From assembly GCF_002245535.1 (NCBI RefSeq), contig NZ_NKCN01000002.1, forward strand, positions 310,001 to 374,000: a stretch of 64,000 bases of DNA. Reading direction: 5' to 3'. The translations under genes and the position numbers were made by a program. The stretch comes from Mycobacterium lehmannii. GTDB lineage: Bacteria > Actinomycetota > Actinomycetes > Mycobacteriales > Mycobacteriaceae. Position 1 is the first letter of the stretch. Each line of letters starts with the position of its first letter. The notes beneath the pieces were generated by a model, which was given only the letters and a program-made list of their open reading frames with translations, ran no database searches and was not told the origin of the DNA. This document shows, piece by piece, positions 28,191 through 37,197 of the stretch.

Positions 28191-30494
28191 GTGTTGCTCA
28201 GGGGTCATCGCTGGCGTTACGGCGTCGTCGTGGCCCTGCTTCTCTTAGTCGTGGTGAATGCGCTGGCACCGTGGGGATACGACCGCGCCGAGGCGGGGAT
28301 GATCGCGGTGCAGGCGATCCTGGGCGCCGTGATCGTCGTCCGCGGCTTCGTGGTCGCTCGGAAGGTTGACGGCACAGCTCGATGGTGGCGGGTCCTGATC
28401 GCTGCCTCGTGCTTGAGCTGGCTCATCGGTGAACTGCTGTGGTGGACGGGCGGAGGTTCCGACGACGGTCGAGTGGCCGGTGCGAGAGAGACCGTGGCGT
28501 ATCTGCTGCCCGCGGTGCTCATCTTCTCGGCAGTGGTCGTGCTCGGGCGCGTGGGCGTCGGGCGCACCAAAACCCCCGACCCCGTGCACCACTACTCGCT
28601 CGTCGCCTCCGTGCTCGACGCGATCGTGGCGGCCATCTCGTTTTCGCTGCTGTCCTACATGGCCGGATACGGTGCACTGGCCGCAGCGGCGTTCCCCCGG
28701 TCGGACAACCCGCCCATCCTGGTGACCTATTCGCTGCTCCAGCTGTGCGCGGTGGTGGCGGGGGTGTTCTTCGCCAGTCTCTATCGGCCAGGCCGGCCAT
28801 ATCGGGCGGACTGCCTGCTGTTGACCGGCGGGGTCATGTTGCTCGCGTGCGCCGACCGGTTGGTGGCCTACTTCCGGACCGTCGGCTTGCAGAACGGTGA
28901 CTTGTGGGGCGGCGGCGCGTTCATCATCGGACTCATACTGGTGATCTACGCACTCGCCACACCGACGCCGCAGTCAGAAGCCGCCGCGCAAAGCAGCGAT
29001 CGGCTGATGGACTGGGTGCAATTGGTCCTGCCGTTCGCCGGATTCGCCGGAATTGCAATGCTTTACGGCTACCACGTGATGATCGGCAAGGAGATCGACG
29101 GGGTGCTGGTTGTCGGAGCGGTGCTGATGGTTTTGCTCGTCGCCACGCGCCAGGCCTTCGCGATGCGCGCGCAGCACAGGTTGACGGTGCGGCTGCTCGA
29201 CGCCCAGCGCCGGCTCGCGCACCAGGTTCATCACGACGCCTTGACCGGGCTGCCGAACAGGCTGCTGTTCGGCAAGGAGCTCGAAACCGCGGCAACCAGA
29301 GGCGGTTTCGTGCTGATCTTCGTCGACCTCGACGACTTCAAGGTCGTCAACGACCGGTTCGGGCACGCCGGCGGTGACGAGCTGCTGCGGGCCGTGGGCG
29401 AACGCCTCCGACGATGCGTGCGGGAATCGGACACCCTGGCACGCATCGGCGGTGACGAGTTCGCGATTCTGATCAACAGCGACGTGGCCGCACCTGAAGT
29501 CGTCGCCGACCGCGTCCGGGCCGCGCTTCGCGAGCCGTTCGCGGTTCACGGCTCGAGCGTGCGGGTCCGCGCGAGCATGGGCCTGGTGCGGCCGCATGCC
29601 GGTGACGACAGCCAGACGCCCGACGATCTGCTGCGTAAGGCCGACCACTCGATGTATGAGGGTAAACGCCTGGGAAAAGACATCGTCGTCGTCTACCCGT
29701 CGATGATCGGCCGGGCAGTGGACTTTCCCGCCGCGTTGCGTCACGCCGACGGCGAGCCGCCGGCCGGGTTCAGCCTCGTCTATCAGCCCATCGTTCGGTT
29801 ACCGGAGGAGGTTCCGGTCGCCATCGAGGCGCTGGCGAGGTGGACCGCACCCGACGGCACGCAGATACCGCCCGAGACGTTCGTGGCTGCCGCCGAGGCC
29901 GCAGGGCTCGGCGATGCCTTCGACGCGATGGTGCTGGACAAGAGTTGCCGGGAAGTCACCGCCGCTGGCTCGCGTCTCGATCTGCAGGTCAACATCGGGG
30001 CGGCGCGCTTGCGCGACGCCGGCTTCCGCGATGTCGTGGCCAGCACGCTGGAGCGTTACGACATGGAACCCGGTCGGCTGACGTTGGAGATCACCGAAAC
30101 CGTGCCGGTGGTCGATCTCGACGAGGCGGCCGCACAAATACGGCGGCTCAGGGCTATTGGCGTCAAGGTGGCCCTGGACGATTTCGGTGCCGGGTACAAC
30201 TCGCTGACCTATCTGCACGCGTTACCCATCCAGATCGTCAAGCTCGACCGCAGCCTGTTGGCTGGACCCGAACCCGCTCAGGCCGCCACGCTGTACCGAT
30301 CGGTGATCGCGGTGTGCGACCCCTTGGGCCTGGAAGTGATCGCCGAGGGCATCGAGACCGTCGAGCAGTCCGAGATGGTGTTCCTCGCCGGCTGCTCGCT
30401 GGCTCAGGGGTATCTGTTCGGGTTGCCCACTGCGATCACCGATCTGCCGTCGAACCTCATGCCGTCGACACACCGTAGCGTCGCGGGTTCCTAG
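28191..30494 (+). CDS. Membrane diguanylate cyclase/phosphodiesterase (GGDEF-EAL)
   Basis: A 767-aa c-di-GMP signalling protein. Residues 1-340 hold about ten transmembrane helices in a MASE-like sensor. A GGDEF domain follows with an intact active site (LARIGGDEFAILI, residues 418-430) and the DALTGLPNR lead-in. The C-terminal EAL domain keeps VAIEALARW and DDFGAGYNSLTYL, so both synthesis and breakdown are possible. The start is a GTG. It is a single gene, not obviously in an operon with its neighbours. Confidence 0.92.
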   Translation: MLLRGHRWRYGVVVALLLLVVVNALAPWGYDRAEAGMIAVQAILGAVIVVRGFVVARKVDGTARWWRVLIAASCLSWLIGELLWWTGGGSDDGRVAGARETVAYLLPAVLIFSAVVVLGRVGVGRTKTPDPVHHYSLVASVLDAIVAAISFSLLSYMAGYGALAAAAFPRSDNPPILVTYSLLQLCAVVAGVFFASLYRPGRPYRADCLLLTGGVMLLACADRLVAYFRTVGLQNGDLWGGGAFIIGLILVIYALATPTPQSEAAAQSSDRLMDWVQLVLPFAGFAGIAMLYGYHVMIGKEIDGVLVVGAVLMVLLVATRQAFAMRAQHRLTVRLLDAQRRLAHQVHHDALTGLPNRLLFGKELETAATRGGFVLIFVDLDDFKVVNDRFGHAGGDELLRAVGERLRRCVRESDTLARIGGDEFAILINSDVAAPEVVADRVRAALREPFAVHGSSVRVRASMGLVRPHAGDDSQTPDDLLRKADHSMYEGKRLGKDIVVVYPSMIGRAVDFPAALRHADGEPPAGFSLVYQPIVRLPEEVPVAIEALARWTAPDGTQIPPETFVAAAEAAGLGDAFDAMVLDKSCREVTAAGSRLDLQVNIGAARLRDAGFRDVVASTLERYDMEPGRLTLEITETVPVVDLDEAAAQIRRLRAIGVKVALDDFGAGYNSLTYLHALPIQIVKLDRSLLAGPEPAQAATLYRSVIAVCDPLGLEVIAEGIETVEQSEMVFLAGCSLAQGYLFGLPTAITDLPSNLMPSTHRSVAGS

Positions 30495-30528
30495 CACGGT
30501 CGTCGGTGACGAGCGGTACGGTCGGGCG

Positions 30529-31374
30529 GTGAGCAGCCCCTCGCGTCCGGTCACCACGCTCGACAAGGCCGCGGTCCTCGACGCCTTGTTCGCCGAATGG
30601 CACACGATCGGTGACTTGTTGGCGGGCCTGGGCGAATCGGACTGGCAGGCCGCGACGTCGCTGCCCGGTTGGACGGTGCACGACGTGACCGCGCACATGG
30701 TCGGCACGGAGTCGATGTTGGCGGGCATGGACCTCCCACAGTCGGATGTGGATGTGTCGCTGTTAGAGCACGTGCGCAACGACATCGGTGTGCTCAACGA
30801 GCGGTGGGTGCTCGAGTTGCGGACAATCAGCGGCGCGGAGTTGAGCGACCGTTTCCAGGCCATCACCGCCGAGCGTCGTGCGGCGCTGACCGCGATGGGC
30901 GACGACGAGTGGAACCAGGTGACCGCGACGCCGGCCGGCCCGGACAGCTATGGCCGGTTCATGCGGGTCCGGATATTCGACTGCTGGATGCATGAGCACG
31001 ACATCCGCGATGCGCTGGGGCGGCCGGCGTCGGACCCCACGGGCGCGCCCGCGGTATTGGCGCTCGACGAGATGGCGGCCAGTATGGGCTTCGTGGTCGG
31101 CAAACTGGGTGGGGCGCCCGACGGGTCGCGGGTGTCGATCGTGTTGACCGGGCCGCTGGGCAGGACGATTAACGTCGCGGTCCAGGGCCGGGGCAAGGTC
31201 GTCGAGGACTTCGGCGGCGCGGAGCCGACGGCGACGATCACGCTTGACGCCCTGCTGTTCGCGCGGCTGGCCGGCGGGCGTGTCGCGTTGGCCCAGCACG
31301 CCGACGAGATTGGCTTCGGCGGCGACGGGGAGGTCGCCAGGCGTGTCGTCGATCACCTCAACTACGTGATCTGA
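30529..31374 (+). CDS. Maleylpyruvate isomerase family mycothiol-dependent protein
   Basis: A 281-aa protein with the DinB-like four-helix N-terminal domain (MDMPI_N) of mycothiol-dependent enzymes. The signature is seen in LLAGLGESDWQAATSLPGWTVHDVTAHMVG (residues 30-60), whose His, with HEHDIRDALG (about residue 160), binds the metal. An SCP2-like C-terminal domain follows. The actual reaction is unknown. The GTG start is at 30529. It lies between the GGDEF protein and ssrA, the place held by Rv3099c in M. tuberculosis. Confidence 0.82.
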   Translation: MSSPSRPVTTLDKAAVLDALFAEWHTIGDLLAGLGESDWQAATSLPGWTVHDVTAHMVGTESMLAGMDLPQSDVDVSLLEHVRNDIGVLNERWVLELRTISGAELSDRFQAITAERRAALTAMGDDEWNQVTATPAGPDSYGRFMRVRIFDCWMHEHDIRDALGRPASDPTGAPAVLALDEMAASMGFVVGKLGGAPDGSRVSIVLTGPLGRTINVAVQGRGKVVEDFGGAEPTATITLDALLFARLAGGRVALAQHADEIGFGGDGEVARRVVDHLNYVI

Positions 31375-31486
31375 CCAGGGGCTTTGGGCCGGCGCGGGCA
31401 TAAATACGTAGTGCCGGGCGTTGTAGGTCGCGTACCATGGAATGTCCTGCCGTAGATCGGCGGGCGCGTTGTTAGACAACTACACA

Positions 31487-31856
31487 GGGGCTGAACGGTT
31501 TCGACTTCGAGTGTCGAATCAAGGGAAGCGTGCCGGTGCAGGCAAGAGACCACCGTTAAGCGTCGTTGCAACCAATTAAGCGCCGATTCCAATCAGCGCG
31601 ACTACGCTCTCGCTGCCTAAGCGACAGCTAGTCTGTCAGCCCGGGAGAGCCCTCGACCCGGTGCCTGGCATCAGCTAGAGGGATAAACCGGTGAGTTCGG
31701 TCGCGGGACTCATCGGGACATCAAACAGCGACTGGGATCGTCATCCTGACTTGTTCGCGTGATCAGGAGATCCGAGTAGAGGCATAGCGAACTGCGCACG
31801 GAGAAGCCTTGAGGGAACGCCGTAGGACCCGGGTTCGATTCCCGGCAGCTCCACCA
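31487..31856 (+). ncRNA. ssrA: Transfer-messenger RNA (tmRNA, SsrA)
   Basis: One-piece tmRNA of about 370 nt that rescues stalled ribosomes with SmpB. The 5' end GGGGCTGAACGGTTTCGAC and the 3' CAGCTCCACCA form the acceptor stem, and the T arm GGGTTCGATTCCC is canonical. The CCA is encoded. The tag frame at 31582-31620 reads ADSNQRDYALAA followed by TAA, ending in the degradation signal ALAA. The gene is intact although an integrase lies directly downstream. Confidence 0.97.
31826..31856 (+). other. Probable attachment site (attL) in the 3' end of ssrA
   Basis: The T arm and acceptor of ssrA are a standard integration target for tyrosine integrases, and an integrase gene begins 85 bp later in the same orientation. 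The core would lie somewhere in these bases and restore the RNA 3' end after insertion. I see no second copy of this sequence in the rest of the window, so attR should lie beyond 64,000. Confidence 0.65.
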
Positions 31857-31940
31857 AGAAGATGCAGGTCAGGACCACAGATCCTGACCTGTTTTCTTTT
31901 CCCATCAACATCTCATCAACATCGGTGGCATTCTGACTCC

Positions 31941-33065
31941 ATGGCCTCGCTGCGGAAGATGACGCGAAAAGACGGCACCAGCTATGTACAGGTGCTGTAT
32001 CGCCTGGATGGCAAGCAGACCTCGACCTCCTTCGAAGACCTTCAGTCGGCCGCCAAGTTCAAGAATCTGGCCGACCGGTTTGGACCTGCCAAGGCACTTG
32101 AGGTCATCGGAGCCGATCCCGACATGACGGCCATGACGGTCGGGGAGTGGCTTGAACATCACATCGAGCACTTGACCGGTGTGCGTAAGTCCACGCTGTA
32201 CGACTACCGCTCGTATGCCCAGAAAGACATCGGCCCGGCGCTTGGCGACCTCGCGCTGACGGCGCTCTCGCGCGACGACGTCTCCAAGTGGATGCAGGCC
32301 CTTGTCGATAACGGCGCGTCGGGCAAGACCATTGCCAACAAACACGGGTTCTTGTCTTCGGCGCTCAATGCCGCGGTGCGAGCCGGACGGATTCCCAGCA
32401 ATCCTGCGGCAGGGCACCGGCTGCCCACTTCAGAGCGCAAGGAGATGGTCTGCCTATCCGGCGACGACGTCGCCCGACTCCTGAATTCGGTGACTGAGTA
32501 CTGGCGGCCGCTCATAGAGTTCCTCGTTGCCAGCGGATGTCGTTGGGGTGAGGCGACAGCACTCAAGCCGACGGACGTCAACAGGGACGCCGGCACCGTA
32601 CGGATCTCGCGGGCGTGGAAGCGCACCTACGATCGCGGCGGTTATGAACTCGGTCCGCCGAAGACCAAAAGGTCGGTGCGAACAATCAACGTCCCCGCCA
32701 GCGTTCTCGACAAACTCGATTACTCCGGCGAGTGGCTGTTTACGAATAAGGCAGGCCGACCGGTTCGCCACAATGGGTTTCACGACCGCATCTGGAAACC
32801 TGCGGTCGAGCGGGTGTGGCCCTCAGTAAACGCGCATGGCGAGCCGATCGACAAGGCCAAATTGCCGGCCCGGCCACGAATACACGATCTGCGCCATACG
32901 TGTGCGAGTTGGATGGTGATTGCCGGCGTGCCGTTGCCCGTAGTGCAAGCGCATATGGGACACGAGTCGATTAGCACGACAATCGGTCTCTACTCACACA
33001 TTGATCGGCGGTCGATGCTGGCGGCCGCCGATGCAATCAACTCGACGCTAAATGGCGCGACATAG
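31941..33065 (+). CDS. Tyrosine-type site-specific integrase
   Basis: A 374-aa phage-type recombinase. An N-terminal arm-binding domain (residues 1-55) precedes a SAM-like core-binding domain (about 60-150). The catalytic domain shows Arg in ASGCRWGEATAL, His-x-x-Arg in IHDLRHTCASW, His in HMGHESISTT and the nucleophile Tyr in GLYSHI, so it looks active. I choose the ATG at 31941; the frame runs upstream into ssrA but that part is not protein-like. It is the left border gene of the catabolic island. Confidence 0.93.
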   Translation: MASLRKMTRKDGTSYVQVLYRLDGKQTSTSFEDLQSAAKFKNLADRFGPAKALEVIGADPDMTAMTVGEWLEHHIEHLTGVRKSTLYDYRSYAQKDIGPALGDLALTALSRDDVSKWMQALVDNGASGKTIANKHGFLSSALNAAVRAGRIPSNPAAGHRLPTSERKEMVCLSGDDVARLLNSVTEYWRPLIEFLVASGCRWGEATALKPTDVNRDAGTVRISRAWKRTYDRGGYELGPPKTKRSVRTINVPASVLDKLDYSGEWLFTNKAGRPVRHNGFHDRIWKPAVERVWPSVNAHGEPIDKAKLPARPRIHDLRHTCASWMVIAGVPLPVVQAHMGHESISTTIGLYSHIDRRSMLAAADAINSTLNGAT

Positions 33066-33557
33066 CTCGATTCACCTCCGCGATGCGTGAGACAACTACC
33101 TCGACCCTTCTCAGTACTCGACCGCTAGAGGCCCCGGGGTGAGCCGGGGCCTCCGGCGATCGTCGCAGCAGTTGGCCAGGTACGCGTCCACTGCTATGGT
33201 ACAGAGCATGGCTCTGCTTAGCAGAAACAGCTGGCCAGATGCTGGCATCCTCATGTTGCTACGAGACGAAATCGAGATCTCCGAGCGGGAGCGGGTCGAC
33301 GAGTCCGCGCGCAGCTGTCCGGTTGCAGCGCTTCGCACTCGAGCAGATCTCCGCGACCGATCACTAGTACGTCTCGAAAACACCGCGGAGACAAAAAGAC
33401 TGATTAAGTATGCGATCTGCGCGCAGCAGGGCAAGAATGGTGATGAACTCAGGGCGCTGCTCGCAGGTGAGGTTGCCTCTGTAACGGACGCTACGCATTT
33501 AGACCGGCGGACTCCCTGATGCCGACCCCTCCCGTCGTTCGCCTGTGATCCGCTGCC
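33066..33557. other. Intergenic region with relics between integrase and SDR
   Basis: No intact gene. Apart from the ferredoxin tail at about 33250-33345 described separately, I see no recognisable coding or structural element. The stretch looks like a junction produced during assembly of the island. Confidence 0.5.
33250..33345 (+). pseudogene. C-terminal relic of a 3Fe-4S ferredoxin
   Basis: An open frame here translates as SERERVDESARSCPVAALRT, which closely matches the end of the intact ferredoxin at 53921-54121 (ADRTRVEEAARSCPVAALEV). The N-terminal half with the first two cluster cysteines is missing, and the frame upstream is unrelated. It is therefore a truncated ferredoxin, probably once paired with the SDR that follows at 33558. 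Confidence 0.7.
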
Positions 33558-34301
33558 GTGGCTGACCGAGACCCGTTCGACATCGCCGGCAACGTCATCG
33601 TGGTAACCGGGGGCGCCAGTGGCATAGGTGATGAAGTGGTTGCAGATCTCGTGCGGGCTGGCGCCGACGTAGTGGTTGCCGACCTCGCGCCACCGCCCGG
33701 TCGGCCGGCGGTGATCTATCACCGTGTGGACGTCACCGACGAAGACGCGCTTGCAGACCTCGTCAAACACACCGTGGAGCGCTTCGGCCAGATAGACGGC
33801 TTGGTCAATTGCGCTGCGATGTATAAAGCGCTCGGCGCCAAGAAGTCCTTGGAAGAATTGACCATCCAAGAATGGGACGACGTCCTACGCATCAATGTGC
33901 GGGGTACGTGGCAAGCGATGAAAGCCATTCTGCCGGCGGTGCCAGCGCGGGGCGGTCGCGTTGTGAACGTCTCCTCGACGACCGCGCGGACGGGAACGCT
34001 CGGTTTTCCGCACTACATCGCCTCCAAGGCTGCAGTCGAGGGCCTCACCCGCGCTGCGGCCCGAGAGCTGGGCGCGCGTGGAATCACCGTCAACGCAGTC
34101 GCCCCAGGGCTCGTGGACGACGAGGCCACAAACGAACTCAACGATCCCAACTACGTCGCGCAGGCGGTCAACCGCCGGTCAATCAAGCGGACGCTTTTCC
34201 CCGCGGATGTCGCGTCCGTGGTGCGATTTTTATGCAGCGGCGGCAGCGCGTTCATCACCGGTCAAGTCCTGATCGTCGATGGCGGCGGAGTATTTGTCTG
34301 A
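33558..34301 (+). CDS. Short-chain dehydrogenase/reductase
   Basis: A 247-aa NAD(P)-dependent SDR. The cofactor motif is VVTGGASGIGDEV (residues 15-27), the catalytic Ser is in VNVSSTTART, and Tyr-x3-Lys is in HYIASKAAVEG. Acidic residues in VVVADLAPP point to NAD. Next to a phthalate-dioxygenase-like oxygenase it could oxidise a cis-dihydrodiol; this is inference. The start is GTG 33558 with a weak ribosome site. A relic of a ferredoxin lies upstream. Confidence 0.87.
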   Translation: MADRDPFDIAGNVIVVTGGASGIGDEVVADLVRAGADVVVADLAPPPGRPAVIYHRVDVTDEDALADLVKHTVERFGQIDGLVNCAAMYKALGAKKSLEELTIQEWDDVLRINVRGTWQAMKAILPAVPARGGRVVNVSSTTARTGTLGFPHYIASKAAVEGLTRAAARELGARGITVNAVAPGLVDDEATNELNDPNYVAQAVNRRSIKRTLFPADVASVVRFLCSGGSAFITGQVLIVDGGGVFV

Positions 34302-34493
34302 GTCTCGACCTACCGTGACGTCTGACAAAGTGAGACGCCGTCGATAATCGCCTCCACGGTGCAAGTCTGCGCTCACCCATACCGCTGACGGCAGAGTCCG
34401 GTCCCGGCGTCTTTGACGGGCCGTCCAATATCGGCGCGGGTCTTCGACCAACGCCCAGGACTTCGAGCGCGGCGGCTGGTTGGTCCTGAATAC

Positions 34494-34512
34494 CTAATGG
34501 TATTACTATTAG
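34494..34512. promoter_or_regulatory. GntR/FadR-type operator candidate
   Basis: Near-perfect 19-bp palindrome CTAATGGTATTACTATTAG. Its core TGGTATTACTA fits TNGTNNNACNA, the consensus recognised by FCD-type GntR regulators. It lies 61 bp before the Rieske oxygenase start, and a GntR/FCD gene lies at 38044-38790 at the other end of the same gene run. It is probably the control site of that run. Confidence 0.65.
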
Positions 34513-34572
34513 CGCGATGTGATCGGGCGTGAACGGCCGATGGTGAGAGACAGAGAAGTAACTGAGGTAAAG

Positions 34573-35859
34573 GTGCTACGCGGAGAGATCAACGAGCTTT
34601 TGACCAGGACCGGGCCGGGGACGCCGATGGGGGAGTTGTTCCGCCAGTATTGGATTCCAGCTTTGCTTGCCGAGGAGCTGCCGCCGGATGATTGCCCGCC
34701 GGTACGCATAAAGCTGCTGAATGAGCGCATGATCGCTTTTCGAGACAGTCATGGCAACTTCGGTTTGATCGATGAGTTCTGCGCACACCGTGGCGCATCA
34801 CTGTGGTTTGGGCGTAACGAAGAGGGCGGTCTGCGGTGCTCCTACCATGGCTGGAAGTACGACGTCACGGGACAAGCCGTCGAGGTGCCGTCCGAGCCTG
34901 AGGGGTCGACGTTCTGCGCGCACGTCAAACTGACGTCCTACCCGTTGATCAAGATCGGGGACGTGCTGTGGACCTATATGGGTGACCCCGCGAACCAACC
35001 GCCGTTACCGGAATTCGAATTTGCTCTCGTGCCAGCCGAGCAGACCTTCACGTCCAAACGATGGCAGGAATGCAACTGGCTGCAAGCCTTCGAGGGCGGC
35101 ATCGATTCCAGTCATGTGTCGTTCCTGCACTCCGCGGGGCTAAAGTCGGACCCGCTTTTCAAGGGCAGCAAGGGTAACGAGTACAACATGGCGGACCTCA
35201 AGCCGTTCTTCGAGGTCGCGGACTCCGAGGGTGGCTTATTCGTTGGAGCCCGCCGCAACGCAGACGCCGACCATTACTACTGGCGCATCACGCCGTGGGT
35301 GATGCCGTGCTTCACAATGGTGCCGCCACGAGGGGATCATCCCGTCCACGGCCACTTCTGGATTCCCATCGACGATGAGAACTGCTGGGCGTATTCGTTC
35401 GACTACCACCCTGTAAGACCGCTGACTTCGCGGGAAGTTCAGGCGATGAAGGACGGGCACGGTGTGCACAGTGCGAACATCCCTGGGACGTACCGCCCGC
35501 AGGCGAATAAGGACAACGACTATCTGATGGATCGCGCGGCGCAGAAGCGCGGCGACACCTACTCGGGCGTGCGGGGCATCGCAATCCAGGACTCGTCCCT
35601 GCAGGAGAGTATGGGGCCGATCGTCGATCGGACCAAGGAACGGTTGGTGTCCGCCGACAGCGGCATCATCAAGGCGCGGCAGAAGTTGAAGCGGGCGGCG
35701 GAAGCGTTGCGCGACAAGGGTGCGACACCTCCAGGTGTTGACCCTGAACATCATCGTGTTCGGTCTGCCGCCGTCGTACTCCCGCGTGACGCATCGTTCA
35801 GCGAGGCCTGCCGAGAAGATCTCAAGGTGCGCCAAGGCGTGCGGCAGACATCGGTATGA
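34573..35859 (+). CDS. Rieske aromatic-ring oxygenase (phthalate 4,5-dioxygenase-like)
   Basis: A 428-aa oxygenase subunit of the single-component-alpha type (alpha3, no beta subunit). The Rieske cluster ligands are C70-x-H72 (CAHRG) and C89-x2-H92 (CSYHGW). The mononuclear iron His pair is in EGGIDSSHVSFLHSAG. Sequence layout GTPMGELFRQYWIPALLAEELPPDDCPPVRIKLL is typical of phthalate 4,5-dioxygenases and relatives. I choose GTG 34573 because GAGG lies just before it and the family starts here; open frame extends to 34519. Electrons probably come from the 2Fe-2S ferredoxin and reductase at 39260-40842. Confidence 0.86.
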   Translation: MLRGEINELLTRTGPGTPMGELFRQYWIPALLAEELPPDDCPPVRIKLLNERMIAFRDSHGNFGLIDEFCAHRGASLWFGRNEEGGLRCSYHGWKYDVTGQAVEVPSEPEGSTFCAHVKLTSYPLIKIGDVLWTYMGDPANQPPLPEFEFALVPAEQTFTSKRWQECNWLQAFEGGIDSSHVSFLHSAGLKSDPLFKGSKGNEYNMADLKPFFEVADSEGGLFVGARRNADADHYYWRITPWVMPCFTMVPPRGDHPVHGHFWIPIDDENCWAYSFDYHPVRPLTSREVQAMKDGHGVHSANIPGTYRPQANKDNDYLMDRAAQKRGDTYSGVRGIAIQDSSLQESMGPIVDRTKERLVSADSGIIKARQKLKRAAEALRDKGATPPGVDPEHHRVRSAAVVLPRDASFSEACREDLKVRQGVRQTSV

Positions 35860-36368
35860 CCAGTCCACTCCAGCCGATTTTCGGGAGCATTTGTGCGCGT
35901 GCGACATCGGCCGCCGAGATGCGATACCGAATCAACCGTCCGATCGCCGGTCGGAAAGGCGCGCGAGTCATTGCGCTCGACGGCGGTGCACGAGCGATCA
36001 TCGAGCGGCTTTCACCTCAGCCGTGGGGACATGCACGCTTCCTGTTGGTAGCCGAAGTAACAGGGGATGCGGGGGAGCGGGGTTCGGTTTCGCTGCTCGA
36101 CCCCGACGGTGCCGTCTCCAGTCTGGCGGAGGAACTCGCCGCCGCAGATGTGGTCGTCATGGTCGCCACCACCGCCGCGGATGCCGCTGCAGCAAGCATC
36201 ATCGGTGCGGCGAGCACGGTTCGCGCCATCTCGACCGCCGGTGTCGTCGTCGGGAGAGGCGCCGCGGCGAGTCAGACAGTGGCCGTGCTGCGGCCTCACA
36301 CGCGCGTACTCGTCGTCAGCGCTCACGAAGAAGACGTTTCCGATCTGCTCTCAGCGCTGCGAGCCTGA
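35856..36368 (+). CDS. Unrecognised 170-aa protein between Rieske oxygenase and PanB-like gene
   Basis: I do not recognise the family. The protein is 170 aa, Ala/Val rich, with alternating hydrophobic strands such as ARFLLVAEVTGD, ADVVVMVATTAADAAAASI and HTRVLVVSAHEEDVSDLL, suggesting a Rossmann-like alpha/beta fold without a clear glycine-rich motif. The ATG overlaps the oxygenase stop (ATGA) and the PanB-like GTG follows after 11 bases, so it belongs in the pathway. It could be an electron-transfer or ligand-binding partner. Confidence 0.7.
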   Translation: MTSPLQPIFGSICARATSAAEMRYRINRPIAGRKGARVIALDGGARAIIERLSPQPWGHARFLLVAEVTGDAGERGSVSLLDPDGAVSSLAEELAAADVVVMVATTAADAAAASIIGAASTVRAISTAGVVVGRGAAASQTVAVLRPHTRVLVVSAHEEDVSDLLSALRA

Positions 36369-36379
36369 AAGGATCCGTC

Positions 36380-37195
36380 GTGGGCACGAACGTGAAACTC
36401 ACTGACCTGCAGGACATGAAACTGCGAGGACAAAAGATCGTCGGTGTGGTGGCGTGGGACTACCAGATGGCACGGATAGTCGATCGTGCCGGCGTCGACT
36501 TGGTGTCGGTTGGTGACACTGTGGGAATCAACCTGTGGGGTCAGCCGAATCCGCTTGAAATCACCATGGATCAGATGGTCGTGGTGTGTCAGGCAGTGCG
36601 CCGCGGTGTCCGGCGCGCCTTGCTGTCCTGTGATTTCCCGTTCGGTCCGCTGCAGAACGGGCGAAAGAGTGCTGTGCGGGCGGCAATTCGTCTCGCAAAG
36701 GAAGGCGGCGTCGACATGGTGAAGCTAGACGGGGCATGCGAGCATCTAGATGCCGTCACGGCGGTGGCGCGTGCAGGGATTCCCGTGTTTGCTCAGTTCG
36801 GGATCACACCGCAGACTTCTCTCAAATACGGTGTGACGTATAGCGCCACACCGAGCGCCAAGGATGCGGTTTCAGACGAACTTCTCGACGAGATGGTTTG
36901 TGAGGCTCGTCGTCTCGCTGATGCGGGCGCGGTGCTGCTGAACTTCACGAATTCGGGACCCGTCGTTGGAGCGGCAGTGGCCGAGGCGGTGTCCATCCCG
37001 GTGCTCGGTGGATTCGGTGGCGGCCCGTGGCTGGACGGCCGGATCCGGATGGCCACGGCCGCCATCGGTTACAGCGTCGAAGGTCTCGACAGCCCACCAG
37101 ATACCTATGCCAACGTCGCCCAGATCGCGCTGGACGCCATCACGGCGTATGCAGATGACGTGCGGGCTGCTCGCCAGATCAAGGGAGGTCTTTGA
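36380..37195 (+). CDS. PanB-like (ketopantoate hydroxymethyltransferase superfamily) enzyme
   Basis: A 271-aa TIM-barrel protein of the PanB/PEP-mutase superfamily. Metal-binding positions are kept: GD46 in LVSVGDTVG, D85 in LSCDFPFG, and D117 in MVKLDGA where PanB has Glu. The general base of PanB (Glu in LVLE) is replaced in AGAVLLNFTNSGP, so normal ketopantoate chemistry is unlikely. Context inside a ring-degrading operon suggests a C-C bond lyase or carboxylate-handling role. Start GTG 36380 has AAAGGA upstream. It is followed 2 bp later by a hydrolase. Confidence 0.78.
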   Translation: MGTNVKLTDLQDMKLRGQKIVGVVAWDYQMARIVDRAGVDLVSVGDTVGINLWGQPNPLEITMDQMVVVCQAVRRGVRRALLSCDFPFGPLQNGRKSAVRAAIRLAKEGGVDMVKLDGACEHLDAVTAVARAGIPVFAQFGITPQTSLKYGVTYSATPSAKDAVSDELLDEMVCEARRLADAGAVLLNFTNSGPVVGAAVAEAVSIPVLGGFGGGPWLDGRIRMATAAIGYSVEGLDSPPDTYANVAQIALDAITAYADDVRAARQIKGGL

Positions 37196-37197
37196 CG

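Noticed and set aside
35720..36379. N-terminal extension of the PanB-like frame
   Set aside because: The region translates to a low-complexity Arg-rich sequence overlapping two other genes; a good start (GTG 36380 with AAAGGA) exists.
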